Below, one piece after another: positions 51,010 to 60,414 of a stretch of DNA of 64,000 bases. The position numbers were made by a program, and so were the translations under genes. The notes beneath the pieces were generated by a model. It saw nothing but the letters and a program-made list of their open reading frames with translations, was not told the DNA's origin and did not search any database. Position 1 is the stretch's first letter; every line of letters begins with the position of its first letter. This DNA comes from an uncultured Psychrobacter sp. (GTDB lineage: Bacteria; Pseudomonadota; Gammaproteobacteria; Pseudomonadales; Moraxellaceae): assembly GCF_947495825.1 (NCBI RefSeq), contig NZ_CANMAH010000002.1, forward strand, positions 1-64,000, in the 5' to 3' direction.

Positions 51010-51188
51010 TACGCTTCCTCCACTTTTACCATGTAGTTGACGCGATTTACCATACCACGGGTTGAAGGAGTATCTTCAACTACCACACTATGATTAATAC
51101 GGCGTAAACCCAATCCTTTCAAGCTCGCTTTGTGGCTCTTTAGGCGATGGGCACCCGATTTAAATTGAGTGACTTTCATTTTTTTCAT
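51009..51188 (-). CDS. rpmD: 50S ribosomal protein L30
   Basis: The 59-residue product ([15 protein letters not shown]..) matches bacterial L30: [41 protein letters not shown]. The ATG at 51188 follows AGGTGAG at a good distance; ATG 51179 is a possible alternative. It lies between rpsE and rplO as expected, and its stop overlaps the rplO start (TAATG). Confidence 0.95.
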   Translation of the reverse strand: MKKMKVTQFKSGAHRLKSHKASLKGLGLRRINHSVVVEDTPSTRGMVNRVNYMVKVEEA

Positions 51189-51208
51189 CGTAACTCACCT
51201 AGTTTAAG

Positions 51209-51715
51209 TTAACCCAAGATTTCGTCTACAGATTTACCACGTTTCGCTGCCATCTTCTCTGGAGTTGACATATCACGTAAACCGTTAAACGTTGCACGAA
51301 CAACATTAGCAGTATTGGTAGAACCATAACATTTAGTCAAAACATCTTTGACACCCGCAACTTCTAATACTGCACGCATTGCGCCACCAGCGATTACACC
51401 GGTACCTTCAGATGCAGGCTGCATAAAGACTTTACTTGCACCATGACGTGCTTTGATTGGATGATATAAAGTTGCATCATCAAGCTCAACAGTGATCATA
51501 TTGCGTTTAGCAGCTTCTAGGGCTTTTTGAATAGCGGCTGGCACTTCACGTGCTTTACCACGACCAAAACCAACGCGACCATTACCATCACCAACTACAG
51601 TTAGTGCAGTGAATGAGAAGATACGACCACCTTTAACTACTTTTGCAACGCGATCAACAGTTACTAAACGTTCTACTAGACCATCGGTCTGTTCATTTTT
51701 ATCATTTCTCGCCAT
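51209..51715 (-). CDS. rpsE: 30S ribosomal protein S5
   Basis: S5 acts in decoding accuracy and mRNA helicase function of the 30S subunit. The S5 double-stranded-RNA-binding domain begins [36 protein letters not shown], and the C-terminal domain includes [19 protein letters not shown]. The length is 168 residues. It is two bases from the end of rplR. Confidence 0.97.
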   Translation of the reverse strand: MARNDKNEQTDGLVERLVTVDRVAKVVKGGRIFSFTALTVVGDGNGRVGFGRGKAREVPAAIQKALEAAKRNMITVELDDATLYHPIKARHGASKVFMQPASEGTGVIAGGAMRAVLEVAGVKDVLTKCYGSTNTANVVRATFNGLRDMSTPEKMAAKRGKSVDEILG

Positions 51716-51717
51716 GA

Positions 51718-52068
51718 TTAAAACTCCAATCCATTTTCGCGAGCTGCTTCAGCTAAAGCTTTCACTCGACCATGATATTTAAAACCACTACGGTCAAAGG
51801 CAACTTTAGTAATACCAGCTGCTTTTGCGCGTTCTGCGATCAATTGGCCTACAGACGTCGCTGCATCAGCGTTACCAGTTGCGCCCGAGCGCAAGCTGCC
51901 GTCCAAGGTAGATGCCTGAGCAATCACTTCACCACCGTTAGGAGAGATAATCTGGGCATATATGTGCTTTGGCGTGCGATTAACCGTTAGACGATGAACG
52001 CCCAAAAAACGGATATGCGCGCGGGTTTTCTTAGCTCGACGCAGACGAGCTGCTTTTTTATCAAACAT
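51718..52068 (-). CDS. rplR: 50S ribosomal protein L18
   Basis: L18 binds 5S rRNA with L5 and L25. Family features include [36 protein letters not shown], and the end [27 protein letters not shown]. At 116 residues the length is normal. It lies 11 bp after rplF. Confidence 0.97.
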   Translation of the reverse strand: MFDKKAARLRRAKKTRAHIRFLGVHRLTVNRTPKHIYAQIISPNGGEVIAQASTLDGSLRSGATGNADAATSVGQLIAERAKAAGITKVAFDRSGFKYHGRVKALAEAARENGLEF

Positions 52069-52079
52069 TTCAACTCACC

Positions 52080-52613
52080 TTATTTTTTCTTAGCTTCTTT
52101 ACGAACGATACGCTCGTCGCTATAACGAATACCTTTACCTTTGTAAGGCTCTGGTGGGCGGAAACCACGGATATTAGCTGCTGCTTGACCAAGCTGCTGT
52201 TTATTGTTTGATTTTAAAACAATTTCAGTTTGCGTTGGCGTTTCAGCTGATACACCTTCAGGTAATGTATACTCTACTGGATGAGAGTAACCAACGTTTA
52301 GGGTCACTTTATTACCAGTAGCTTGTGCACGATAACCAACACCAATCAACTGAAGACGTTTTTCAAAACCTTCGTTGACGCCTGTAACATAGTTATTAAT
52401 TAAGGCGCGCATAGTGCCAGTATGCATCATAGCTTCTTTTGAATCGACTGTAGGTGAGAGAATGATATTATCATCTTCCTGTTTCAGCTCGACCAATTCA
52501 TGCAGGCGTAAAGACATAGTGCCATTTTTGCCTTTAACTTCGACCTGCCGATCGTTCAAAGTAACGCTTACACCACTAGGTAGCGTCACTGGGGCTTTAG
52601 CCACACGAGACAT
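52080..52613 (-). CDS. rplF: 50S ribosomal protein L6
   Basis: L6 lies near the factor-binding site of the 50S subunit. Two L6 repeats are present; the second ends in the signature [26 protein letters not shown]. The length is 177 residues. An unusual 205-bp gap with a terminator-like hairpin separates it from rpsH upstream. Confidence 0.97.
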   Translation of the reverse strand: MSRVAKAPVTLPSGVSVTLNDRQVEVKGKNGTMSLRLHELVELKQEDDNIILSPTVDSKEAMMHTGTMRALINNYVTGVNEGFEKRLQLIGVGYRAQATGNKVTLNVGYSHPVEYTLPEGVSAETPTQTEIVLKSNNKQQLGQAAANIRGFRPPEPYKGKGIRYSDERIVRKEAKKK

Positions 52614-52648
52614 AGGAATATTCCTTGAAAAATTAAAACTTATATTAG

Positions 52649-52683
52649 CGAAAAAACTAACAGGCTAAAAAGCCTGCTAGTTT
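52649..52683 (-). terminator. Terminator-like hairpin inside the spc operon
   Basis: Read leftward, AAACTAGCAGGCT pairs with AGCCTGTTAGTTT over 13 bp (one G-U pair) around TTTT, followed by further U residues (TTTTTTCG). The G-U pair forms only in the leftward transcript. It stands between rpsH and rplF and could attenuate or end transcription there. Confidence 0.7.
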
Positions 52684-52747
52684 AGCATAATTGATCCAGT
52701 TAAACACCATCCAATTTTTGTAAAATTGTCAGATACTCGACTTTCTT

Positions 52748-52782
52748 TAGTTTGAATTATCTTTTATAGATTAATCAAACTA
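52748..52782. repeat. Imperfect inverted repeat between rpsH and rplF
   Basis: TAGTTTGA and TCAAACTA are the ends of 14-base arms matching at 12 positions. They are separated by about seven bases. It is a second possible mRNA stem in the same gap, upstream of the terminator-like hairpin. Confidence 0.45.
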
Positions 52783-52818
52783 AGTAGGATTCAAATAGGT
52801 CTTATCGTTACCTTGTTT

Positions 52819-53217
52819 TTATGCAACAAATGCAACGATCTCGCCACCGATACCAGCAGCGCGAGCAGCACGATCACTCATGATGCCTTGACTGGTTGAT
52901 ACGATAGCAACACCCATACCTTGTTTAACAGTAGGGATAGCGTCTTTGCCGCGATGCTGGCGCAAACCAGGACGACTATAACGCTGAATGGTTTCGATGA
53001 CAGCGCGGCCTTCGAAGTATTTTAATTCAATAGTAAGTGTCGCTTTATTGTTGTCTTCTTCAGTCACAACAGCACTTGCTACATAACCTTCACTAACTAA
53101 TAAATCAGCAATTGATTTACGTAGCTTTGAACTTGGCATCGCTACGGATACTTTGTTAGCCATTTGTGCGTTACGGATACGGGTTAGCATATCTCCAACG
53201 GTATCTTGCATACTCAT
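52819..53217 (-). CDS. rpsH: 30S ribosomal protein S8
   Basis: S8 binds the central domain of 16S rRNA and, in E. coli, represses the spc operon. The sequence has [20 protein letters not shown] and the C-terminal [26 protein letters not shown]. The length is 132 residues. AAGGGG precedes the ATG. It is followed by a hairpin-rich gap rather than directly by rplF. Confidence 0.97.
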   Translation of the reverse strand: MSMQDTVGDMLTRIRNAQMANKVSVAMPSSKLRKSIADLLVSEGYVASAVVTEEDNNKATLTIELKYFEGRAVIETIQRYSRPGLRQHRGKDAIPTVKQGMGVAIVSTSQGIMSDRAARAAGIGGEIVAFVA

Positions 53218-53228
53218 GTAATTACCCC

Positions 53229-53534
53229 TTACCAGCTTGCTTTACGAACACCAGGCACATCGCCTTGCATGACTCGTTCACGCAACATATTGCGTGATAA
53301 GCCAAACTTACGGAAGTAGCCATGAGGACGACCGGTGATAGCACAACGATTGCGCAGACGTACTGGCGATGAATTACGTGGTAGAGCTTGTAGCTCTAAC
53401 ATTGCATCCATACGCTCTTCGTCACTTGCATTCATATCACTGATGGTTTCTTTTAACTTAATACGCTTTTCTGCATATTTAGCAACCATTTTTTCGCGCT
53501 TTAATTCGCGGTTAATCATGCTCTTTTTTGCCAT
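53229..53534 (-). CDS. rpsN: 30S ribosomal protein S14
   Basis: S14 is a head protein of the 30S subunit. The 101-residue form without zinc cysteines is seen: [24 protein letters not shown] and the C-terminal [38 protein letters not shown]. It lies 11 bp before rpsH. Confidence 0.97.
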   Translation of the reverse strand: MAKKSMINRELKREKMVAKYAEKRIKLKETISDMNASDEERMDAMLELQALPRNSSPVRLRNRCAITGRPHGYFRKFGLSRNMLRERVMQGDVPGVRKASW

Positions 53535-53546
53535 AACGTCTTTACC

Positions 53547-54089
53547 TTATTTAAATGGGAAGCCGAATGCTTTAAGTAACGCACGACCTTCTTCATCAGT
53601 ACCAGCTGACGTAGTGATAGTCACATCCATACCACGAATACGATCAATCTTATCAAAGTCTACTTCTGGGAATACGATTTGTTCTTTGATACCCAATGAG
53701 TAGTTACCACGTCCGTCAAAGGCTTTAGGTGAAAAACCACGGAAATCGCGAATACGAGGAATTGCAATGGCAATGAGACGATCTAAAAATTCGTACATTT
53801 GCTCACCGCGTAGCGTTACTTTACAGCCAATCGGCCATTCTTCACGAATTTTAAAGCCAGCAACTGACTTACGCGCTTTGGTGACAACAGGCTTTTGACC
53901 AGCAATTGCAGTCATGTCAGATACAGCACCTTCAAGCAATTTCTTGTCTTGAGACGCACCGCCTACACCCATATTAAGTGTGACTTTAGTGATTTTAGGC
54001 ACTTGCATCACGTTGTCTAAACCAAGCTCTTCTTTAATTTGCTGCTTTAGTTTATCGTTATATAAAGATTTTAATCTTGCCATTACCAT
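53547..54089 (-). CDS. rplE: 50S ribosomal protein L5
   Basis: L5 binds 5S rRNA and contacts the P-site tRNA. Family segments include [43 protein letters not shown] and the [24 protein letters not shown] block. The ATG at 54089 has AAGGG five bases upstream; ATG 54083 (MARLKSLYN) is the more usual family start and remains possible. The length is 178-180 residues. Confidence 0.96.
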   Translation of the reverse strand: MVMARLKSLYNDKLKQQIKEELGLDNVMQVPKITKVTLNMGVGGASQDKKLLEGAVSDMTAIAGQKPVVTKARKSVAGFKIREEWPIGCKVTLRGEQMYEFLDRLIAIAIPRIRDFRGFSPKAFDGRGNYSLGIKEQIVFPEVDFDKIDRIRGMDVTITTSAGTDEEGRALLKAFGFPFK

Positions 54090-54104
54090 TACACCCTTAG
54101 TGTC

Positions 54105-54422
54105 TTACGCAGTCGCCACTACTTCACCATTCGAACGATAGACGCGTTGTTTTTTGCCGTCTTCGCCGAATTGATAAGCAATACGGTCTGCTTTTTGGGT
54201 TTGCGCATTTAAGATTGCGACATTTGAAATATGCAAAAAAGCTTCTTGCTTAACGATACCACCTTCAACGCCAGTTGCCTGATTTGGCTTCTGATGTTTA
54301 GTGACAATGTTAATGCCTTCTACTTTAATACGATCATTTTTTACAGCTTGTACAGTACCTTGCTTGCCTTTATCTTTCCCAGCAATCACGATAACTGTAT
54401 CGCCTTTACGTAATTTTGACAT
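54105..54422 (-). CDS. rplX: 50S ribosomal protein L24
   Basis: L24 is an assembly-initiator protein binding the 5' end of 23S rRNA. The KOW motif is seen in KLRKGDTVIVIAGKDKGKQGTV, followed by VEGINIVTKHQKPNQ and GGIVKQEAFLHISNVAI. The length is 105 residues. It lies between rplN and rplE. Confidence 0.97.
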   Translation of the reverse strand: MSKLRKGDTVIVIAGKDKGKQGTVQAVKNDRIKVEGINIVTKHQKPNQATGVEGGIVKQEAFLHISNVAILNAQTQKADRIAYQFGEDGKKQRVYRSNGEVVATA

Positions 54423-54430
54423 GGATTACC

Positions 54431-54799
54431 TCACAATACTTCTGGTGCTAGTGATACAATTTTCATAAACTGATCACCACGTAGTTCACGAGTTACCGGT
54501 CCAAAAATACGAGTTGCAATCGGTGCCTTGTTTTGGTTGAGCAATACCGCAGCATTGTCATCAAAACGTAGAACTGAACCATCAGGACGACGAACGCCTT
54601 TCTTGGTACGTACAACTACTGCATTCATCACGTCGCCTTTTTTAACACGACCACGAGGAATGGCTTCTTTAACCGTTACTTTAATAATGTCGCCAACTGA
54701 TGCATAACGACGATGAGATCCACCCAGTACTTTAATGCACTGAACTCGCCTTGCACCGCTATTGTCTGCAACTTCCAGCATTGACTCAACCTGAATCAT
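54431..54799 (-). CDS. rplN: 50S ribosomal protein L14
   Basis: L14 forms bridges with the 30S subunit. The ATG at 54799 gives the universal start [27 protein letters not shown] and has GGAG seven bases before it; the longer frame adds five residues without support. The C-terminus [22 protein letters not shown] is standard. The product is 122 residues. Confidence 0.97.
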   Translation of the reverse strand: MIQVESMLEVADNSGARRVQCIKVLGGSHRRYASVGDIIKVTVKEAIPRGRVKKGDVMNAVVVRTKKGVRRPDGSVLRFDDNAAVLLNQNKAPIATRIFGPVTRELRGDQFMKIVSLAPEVL

Positions 54800-54875
54800 A
54801 GCGTTACTCCACACGTATGAGCAAAAAAACCAGTTGCTGCCGCTAGCACAGTATGAGTAGACGGCATTTTAATGT

Positions 54876-54950
54876 AAATAGCCGCACCTAACCCTTAATG
54901 TGAGTGATATACGACGGGCGCAATCAGCATCCTTAAAAAGGCGGCTATTT
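54876..54950. repeat. Long-range inverted repeat between rpsQ and rplN
   Basis: AAATAGCCGC (54876-54885) and GCGGCTATTT (54941-54950) are perfect 10-bp arms with 55 bases between them. They occupy a gap of about 180 bp within an otherwise compact operon. There is no U-tract, so an RNA-processing or regulatory stem is possible. Confidence 0.5.
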
Positions 54951-54980
54951 TAACAGCTTCTGGCCTTTAATGCAATTTAC

Positions 54981-55256
54981 TTAGATTTTTTCTACTTTTT
55001 CAACCACATCAACTAAAGTCCAAGACTTAGTTTTTGAGATTGGACGCGTTTCTTTGATGCGGACAAGGTCGCCTTGTTGGCAAACATTATTCTCATCATG
55101 GGCTTTGATTTTCGTAGAACGACGAAGCTGTTTGCCATACAAAGGATGACGAACCAGACGCTCAATCAAAACCGTGATGGACTTGTCCATCTTGTCGCTG
55201 ACAACTCGTCCTGTCAATACGCTAGCATTAGTAGCTGTTTGATTGTTATCGCTCAT
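54981..55256 (-). CDS. rpsQ: 30S ribosomal protein S17
   Basis: S17 binds the 5' domain of 16S rRNA. Family features are [29 protein letters not shown] and [26 protein letters not shown]. The first 12 residues are a polar extension. The length is 91 residues. Its start overlaps the rpmC stop by four bases. Confidence 0.96.
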   Translation of the reverse strand: MSDNNQTATNASVLTGRVVSDKMDKSITVLIERLVRHPLYGKQLRRSTKIKAHDENNVCQQGDLVRIKETRPISKTKSWTLVDVVEKVEKI

Positions 55257-55450
55257 GAGTCGCCTCGTTGTTTCTCGTTAATCAAAGTCTGAATCTGAGC
55301 AATCGTACGACGATTGCCTCTGACTTCATGGGTATTACCCAACTGACCAGTTGCTTTAGCCATACGAATACGGAAAGCATCAAGTTGCTTTTCATCAAGT
55401 AACTGGGTCAGTTCTTCTAATGATTTATCACGTAATTCACTGATCTTCAT
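55253..55450 (-). CDS. rpmC: 50S ribosomal protein L29
   Basis: L29 sits by the polypeptide exit tunnel. The 65-residue helical hairpin starts [20 protein letters not shown] and contains [32 protein letters not shown]. It is coupled to both neighbours: one base shared with rplP and four with rpsQ. Confidence 0.96.
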   Translation of the reverse strand: MKISELRDKSLEELTQLLDEKQLDAFRIRMAKATGQLGNTHEVRGNRRTIAQIQTLINEKQRGDS

Positions 55451-55863
55451 TACATTATCGTCCGCTTAACAATGGTAGTTTTAAAGGGCAGTTTTGCTGC
55501 AGCAAGCGTTAAGGCATCGCGAGCAAGCTCTTCTGAAACCCCTTCGATTTCATATAGCACTTTACCAGGCTTGATTTCACATACCCAATACTCGACAGGA
55601 CCTTTACCTTTACCCATACGTACTTCTAATGGCTTGTTGGTAATTGGTTTGTCTGGGAATACACGAATCCAAATCTTACCACCACGTTTAATCTTACGAG
55701 TAATGGTACGACGTGCTGCTTCAATTTGACGAGCTGTCATACGACCACGCGTCAATGATTTTAGACCAATTTGTCCGAATGCAACGGTGCTTCCACGATG
55801 AGCGAGCCCAGTGTTACGACCTTTGTGCATTTTACGAAACTTGGTACGTTTTGGCTGTAACAT
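55450..55863 (-). CDS. rplP: 50S ribosomal protein L16
   Basis: L16 organises the A-site finger and the peptidyl-transferase region. Diagnostic segments are [34 protein letters not shown], and the [13 protein letters not shown] stretch. The length is 137 residues. It stands three bases downstream of rpsC. Confidence 0.97.
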   Translation of the reverse strand: MLQPKRTKFRKMHKGRNTGLAHRGSTVAFGQIGLKSLTRGRMTARQIEAARRTITRKIKRGGKIWIRVFPDKPITNKPLEVRMGKGKGPVEYWVCEIKPGKVLYEIEGVSEELARDALTLAAAKLPFKTTIVKRTIM

Positions 55864-55866
55864 AGT

Positions 55867-56589
55867 TTAACCTCTGTCTGAGTTTCGACGGTTTCCACGA
55901 CCACGGCGTTTTGGCGCACGAGGCTTCTCTTCGTTGACGGGATTATACACACTGTTCATACCGTCAAGGATCTCTCCGCGGAAAATCCAAACTTTAACAC
56001 CGATGGTGCCGTAAGTTGTCTCTGCACGAATTGACGCATAGTCAATATCAGCACGGAGTGTATGCAATGGCACACGACCTTCACGGTACCATTCAGTACG
56101 AGCAATTTCAGCACCGCCAAGACGGCCAGACAGCTCAACTTTAATACCTTTAGCACCAGAACGCATGCTGTTTTGTACAGCGCGCTTCATCGCACGACGG
56201 AACATAACACGGCGCTCAAGCTGGCTACCAATACCGTCTGCTACCAAACGTGCGTCAAGATCAGGCGATGTGATTTCTTCAATGTTGACCTGAGCAGGTA
56301 CGCCCATAATTTTGGTCAATTCTTTTTGAAGTTTTTCGATATCTTCGCCTTTTTTACCAATCACAATGCCAGGACGCGCAGTAGAGATTGTAATCTTAGC
56401 AGCACCAGTAGGACGCTCGATCATAATATTACTGATCATAGCATTGTCTAGCTTTTTGCGAAGATACTCACGAACTTGGATGTCGTTGATTAGGTATTCT
56501 GAGTATTGTTTAGGGTTAGCATACCAATTTGCATTATGCTTTTTTACAACACCAAGACGAATTCCGATTGGATGTACTTTTTGACCCAT
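55867..56589 (-). CDS. rpsC: 30S ribosomal protein S3
   Basis: S3 lines the mRNA entry channel and has helicase activity. The KH domain is seen at about 50-100 ([21 protein letters not shown]), and the C-terminal domain includes [31 protein letters not shown] basic, Arg-rich tail ([19 protein letters not shown]) ends the 240-residue protein. Confidence 0.97.
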   Translation of the reverse strand: MGQKVHPIGIRLGVVKKHNANWYANPKQYSEYLINDIQVREYLRKKLDNAMISNIMIERPTGAAKITISTARPGIVIGKKGEDIEKLQKELTKIMGVPAQVNIEEITSPDLDARLVADGIGSQLERRVMFRRAMKRAVQNSMRSGAKGIKVELSGRLGGAEIARTEWYREGRVPLHTLRADIDYASIRAETTYGTIGVKVWIFRGEILDGMNSVYNPVNEEKPRAPKRRGRGNRRNSDRG

Positions 56590-56592
56590 AAC

Positions 56593-56922
56593 TTATTCTC
56601 CTACCTTTATAGTGATGTGACAGGTACGCTTACTGATACGATCAGCACGACCTTTAGCACGTGGTAGGATACGCTTTAGCGTAATGCCTTCATCAACGTA
56701 GATAGTAGCGACTTTTAGGTCGTCAATATCTAAGCCATGATTATGTTCGGCATTGGCGATGGCTGAATTAAGGCATTTCTTAACAAACACAGCGCCTTTT
56801 TTATTGCTATACGTTAGGATATCCAAAGCACGCTCAATAGATTTGCCGCGAACTTCATCAGCAACGAGTCTAACTTTTTGTGCCGATATGGCGGCACCGC
56901 GTAATTTTGCAGTTACTTCCAT
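56593..56922 (-). CDS. rplV: 50S ribosomal protein L22
   Basis: L22 lines the exit tunnel with its long beta-hairpin. The correct start is ATG 56922 ([27 protein letters not shown], 109 residues), with AAGGTG in front; the longer frame runs into rpsS. The C-terminal [24 protein letters not shown] hairpin is intact. Confidence 0.97.
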   Translation of the reverse strand: MEVTAKLRGAAISAQKVRLVADEVRGKSIERALDILTYSNKKGAVFVKKCLNSAIANAEHNHGLDIDDLKVATIYVDEGITLKRILPRAKGRADRISKRTCHITIKVGE

Positions 56923-56932
56923 GGTAAGCACC

Positions 56933-57208
56933 TTATCTCTTAGCTTTTTTGTCAATGCCATGACCACGATATGTACGAGTCGGGGCAAATTCACCTAGTT
57001 TATGACCAACCATCTGCTCACTTACGATAACCGGTACATGAGTACGGCCATTATGAACAGATAAAGTTAGGCCAACCATTTGTGGCAGAATCATCGAGCG
57101 GCGCGACCAAGTTTTAATGGGTTTGCGTGAGTTGGTGTCGATAGCATTTTCAACTTTAGCAAACAGATGCGCGTCTATGAATGGACCTTTTTTCAATGAA
57201 CGAGGCAT
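56933..57208 (-). CDS. rpsS: 30S ribosomal protein S19
   Basis: S19 sits in the head of the 30S subunit with S13. The sequence [20 protein letters not shown] and the C-terminal [21 protein letters not shown] are characteristic. The length is 91 residues. It lies between rplB and rplV. Confidence 0.97.
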   Translation of the reverse strand: MPRSLKKGPFIDAHLFAKVENAIDTNSRKPIKTWSRRSMILPQMVGLTLSVHNGRTHVPVIVSEQMVGHKLGEFAPTRTYRGHGIDKKAKR

Positions 57209-57220
57209 GAGATTCTTCCT

Positions 57221-58051
57221 TTATTTCTTCTTGGCGCGACGGCGACGGATGATCATATTGTCAGTACGCTTATTGTGACGCGTTTTAAGTCCTTTAGACT
57301 TCTGACCCCAAGGGCTAGTTGGATGGCGCCCTTTATTACGACCTTCACCACCACCATGTGGGTGATCAACTGGGTTCATCGCAACACCACGAACCGTAGG
57401 ACGAACACCACGCCAACGTGAAGCACCGGCTTTACCAAGTGATTTTAGGTTGTTTTCGGTGTTAGAAACTTCACCGATAACTGCACGGCAGTTAACGTGT
57501 ACACGACGAGTTTCGCCAGAACGCATACGAAGAATCGCATAAATGCCATCACGACCTAGTAACTGTACGCTTGCACCCGCAGAACGAGCCATCTGTGCAC
57601 CTTTACCGATTTTAAGCTCGATATTGTGAATCACAGTACCCAATGGGATGTTTTTAAGCGGTAGGCAGTTACCTGGACGAATTGGTGAAGTTTCACCTGA
57701 CATTACTGTGTCACCAACTGCTTGTTTTTTAGCAGCGATGATGTAACGACGTTCGCCATCAGCGTATTTAAGTAATGCAATATGTGCAGTACGGTTAGGA
57801 TCGTATTCGATACGCTCAACCACAGCTGGAATATTGTCTTTAGTACGCTTAAAGTCAATAATACGATAATGATGCTTATGACCACCGCCAACGTGGCGAG
57901 TCGTTATGCGACCATTATTGTTACGACCACCTGACTTACTTTTTGATTCGACAAGTGCTGCATAAGGACGACCTTTGTAAAGGTGTGGATGCACCACTTT
58001 TTCAACAAAACGACGGCCTGGTGATGTTGGCTTTGCTTTTACGATAGGCAT
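57221..58051 (-). CDS. rplB: 50S ribosomal protein L2
   Basis: L2 is a primary 23S rRNA-binding protein required for subunit association and peptidyl transfer. Motifs include [25 protein letters not shown] and the essential-histidine region [17 protein letters not shown]. The length of 276 residues is standard. It follows rplW by 12 bp. Confidence 0.98.
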   Translation of the reverse strand: MPIVKAKPTSPGRRFVEKVVHPHLYKGRPYAALVESKSKSGGRNNNGRITTRHVGGGHKHHYRIIDFKRTKDNIPAVVERIEYDPNRTAHIALLKYADGERRYIIAAKKQAVGDTVMSGETSPIRPGNCLPLKNIPLGTVIHNIELKIGKGAQMARSAGASVQLLGRDGIYAILRMRSGETRRVHVNCRAVIGEVSNTENNLKSLGKAGASRWRGVRPTVRGVAMNPVDHPHGGGEGRNKGRHPTSPWGQKSKGLKTRHNKRTDNMIIRRRRAKKK

Positions 58052-58062
58052 GATTGTAATCC

Positions 58063-58413
58063 TTATTCGTTGTTCGCTGTTTCACTAGTAGATTCAGTCG
58101 CGCTTGCAACTTCTTCACCAGCATCAGCCATTTGTACATCTTGACCAGCTTTTAAGGTAACATAGGCTTTTTTATAGTCATTACGACGGCCAATACTCTT
58201 ACCAAAACGCTTTGTCTTACCTTTAACATTCAAAGTGTTCACTTTAGTAACTTCAACACCTTCAAACATCAACTCAACTGCTTTTTTGACTTCAAGCTTA
58301 GTAGCGTTAGAGTCAACTTTAAATACCTGTACACCAAGTGAGTCACCAAGCATTTGAGATTTTTCTGAGAAGACAGGCCCTCTTAAGACCTGATAAAGTC
58401 TTGCGTTATTCAT
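58063..58413 (-). CDS. rplW: 50S ribosomal protein L23 with acidic tail
   Basis: L23 lies at the exit tunnel and docks trigger factor and SRP. The core (about 1-96) contains [12 protein letters not shown] and [44 protein letters not shown]. Residues 97-116 form an acidic, Ser/Thr/Glu-rich tail ([17 protein letters not shown]) not present in E. coli L23 (100 residues). The gene overlaps rplD by four bases. Confidence 0.95.
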   Translation of the reverse strand: MNNARLYQVLRGPVFSEKSQMLGDSLGVQVFKVDSNATKLEVKKAVELMFEGVEVTKVNTLNVKGKTKRFGKSIGRRNDYKKAYVTLKAGQDVQMADAGEEVASATESTSETANNE

Positions 58414-59012
58414 GCTAGTGCTTCCTCAAATTGTTTCGCAGCTTCAACTGACATGACCACTTTATCAAATGCGATCAAACTCACTGGATCCACTTCAGAT
58501 GTACCTAGTACATTGACATGTGGAATGTTGCGAGCGGCTAAGTATAAGTTTTCGTCAACTTCTTTAGTAACGATAAGTGCACGAGGTGCATTTAGTTCAC
58601 TTAACTTTGCAATCAGCTCTTTGGTCTTAGGAGCAGAGATACTTAATTCTTCAACCAAGATCAGACGCTCTTGACGTACCAATTCGGCTAAGATGCACTG
58701 CATAGCACCGCGATACATTTTGCGGTTAACTTTTTGTGACCAGTCTTGTGGTTTTGCAGCAAATGCACGACCACCAGAACGCCAGATTGGACTACGAATA
58801 GAACCTGCACGAGCGCGACCAGTACCTTTTTGGCGCCATGGCTTGATGCCACCGCCAGAAACTTCGGCACGGGTCTTTTGCGCACGTGTACCTTGACGAG
58901 CACCTGCAAGATATGCAGTGACGACTTGATGCACTAATGCTTCGTTGAATTCACGACCAAAAGCCGTATCAGAAAGCTCAACCGCCGCACCTGTAACTGT
59001 TTTTAAATCCAC
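58410..59012 (-). CDS. rplD: 50S ribosomal protein L4
   Basis: L4 is an early assembly protein and, in E. coli, represses the S10 operon. The sequence has the tunnel loop region [41 protein letters not shown] (about 41-81) and a globular remainder. The length is 200 residues. It overlaps rplW by four bases and follows rplC by 14 bp. Confidence 0.97.
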   Translation of the reverse strand: MDLKTVTGAAVELSDTAFGREFNEALVHQVVTAYLAGARQGTRAQKTRAEVSGGGIKPWRQKGTGRARAGSIRSPIWRSGGRAFAAKPQDWSQKVNRKMYRGAMQCILAELVRQERLILVEELSISAPKTKELIAKLSELNAPRALIVTKEVDENLYLAARNIPHVNVLGTSEVDPVSLIAFDKVVMSVEAAKQFEEALA

Positions 59013-59026
59013 GTTAATCCCCTTGC

Positions 59027-59665
59027 TTAGGCTTTGATTGACGGACGTACGATAACGTCGCCACCGGTGGCACCTGGGATAGCACCCTTGATGACAAGTA
59101 ACCCTTTTTCGGCATCAACCGAAACCACTTCTAGGCCTTGAACGGTGACACGTTTGTTACCCATCTGACCTGGCATCTTCTTGCCTTTGAATACTTTACC
59201 TGGTGACTGGTTTTGACCAGTTGAACCAAGGGCGCGATGAGATACTGAGTTACCATGAGTGGCATCTTGCATGCTAAAGTTGTGACGCTTTACGCCGCCT
59301 TGAAAGCCTTTACCTTTACTCTGTCCTGTGACATCAACCATCTGACCTTGTTCAAACAAGTCAGCTAGGATCTCACCACCAATCTCACGACCTTCAAGAT
59401 CGCTATCATTGGCACGAAATTCCCAAACACCACGACCAGCTTTAACGCCAGCCTTTGCGAAGTGACCTTTCTGTGCGGCTGTTACGCGGCTGTCACGACG
59501 GGTACCTGTGGTGATTTGAATGGCTTGATAGCCATCTACATCAGTATTTTTTAATTGAGTAATGCGGTTTGCACTAACCTCAATCACTGTTACAGGGATA
59601 GAGGCACCTGTTTCAGTGAAGATACGGGTCATGCCGCATTTTTTACCGACTAAACCGATCGCCAT
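59027..59665 (-). CDS. rplC: 50S ribosomal protein L3
   Basis: L3 nucleates 50S assembly and reaches toward the peptidyl-transferase centre. Features are [21 protein letters not shown], the [19 protein letters not shown] block and [35 protein letters not shown], which includes the glutamine methylated in E. coli (GSTGQNQ). The length is 212 residues. Confidence 0.97.
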   Translation of the reverse strand: MAIGLVGKKCGMTRIFTETGASIPVTVIEVSANRITQLKNTDVDGYQAIQITTGTRRDSRVTAAQKGHFAKAGVKAGRGVWEFRANDSDLEGREIGGEILADLFEQGQMVDVTGQSKGKGFQGGVKRHNFSMQDATHGNSVSHRALGSTGQNQSPGKVFKGKKMPGQMGNKRVTVQGLEVVSVDAEKGLLVIKGAIPGATGGDVIVRPSIKA

Positions 59666-59714
59666 TTTAGACCTCTTTATATCTTATATTAATGAGTTGG
59701 GCGTTTAATATGCA

Positions 59715-60026
59715 TTAACCCAAAGCAATTTGAACGTCAACGCCCGCCGCTAAGTCTAACTTCATTAACGCGTCCACAGTTTTGTCAGTAGGCTGAACAA
59801 TATCAACCATACGCTTGTGAGTACGAATTTCGTACTGATCACGAGCATCTTTGTTGACGTGTGGCGAGGTTAGAACGTTGAAGCGCTCAATGCGAGTCGG
59901 CAACGGTACAGGACCACAAACTTGCGCACCGGTGCGCTTTGCAGTATCGACGATCTCTTGTGCAGATTGATCAATCAAACGATGATCAAAAGACTTAAGA
60001 CGGATACGGATTCTCTGGTTAGCCAT
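59715..60026 (-). CDS. rpsJ: 30S ribosomal protein S10
   Basis: S10 (NusE) is a 30S head protein and a transcription antitermination factor. The 103-residue sequence matches bacterial S10 throughout: [54 protein letters not shown]. It is the first gene of the S10-spc-alpha run, with a leader of about 280 bases. No rpsL-rpsG-fusA-tuf genes lie upstream in this window. Confidence 0.98.
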   Translation of the reverse strand: MANQRIRIRLKSFDHRLIDQSAQEIVDTAKRTGAQVCGPVPLPTRIERFNVLTSPHVNKDARDQYEIRTHKRMVDIVQPTDKTVDALMKLDLAAGVDVQIALG

Positions 60027-60414
60027 GCCAGCAAGCTCCTAATATGTGCCTTGATCATTCTTGCTTTGCAAGTAAATGAGCAAAAGCCGTTTGGTTAAAT
60101 ATTCACTTAAAGCGGCCTTCTGTTCTTAACCAGAATGAGTTCTTTAATGGAACTTATAGCGTGCTAAAAGCAAAATAGTTTAAAGCCCCGCCAATCCTCC
60201 TATTCGTATAGAGGTCAGCAAAGGCATAATGAAATAGTGCTAGAAACGATGCTCTAGCTGTCATAGCGCCAGCTGTTTTATGGGCTGCGCGTATATAATT
60301 CAGTGGTGTGTATTATACAGAGTATTTATCTGATTGCAAGCTCTTATAAAAACGTCTTTTATGAGAATAACGTTTTTAAATTATGGAAAGCTAAAATAAT
60401 ATTTTAGACAATGC
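60027..60414. other. S10 operon leader and promoter region
   Basis: These 388 bases contain the S10 promoter (60312-60339) and a leader of about 280 bases. A leftward stem (GGCCGC..) pairing with a downstream GGC and followed by TTTTG (about 60083-60122) could attenuate, as L4 does in E. coli, but it is weak. No gene was seen. Confidence 0.45.
60312..60339 (-). promoter_or_regulatory. Promoter of the S10-spc-alpha cluster
   Basis: Leftward -35 TTGCAA (60334-60339) and a perfect -10 TATAAT (60312-60317) are 16 bp apart, the same spacing as in the rrn-type promoters at the left end. Bases upstream are AT-rich. Confidence 0.72.
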
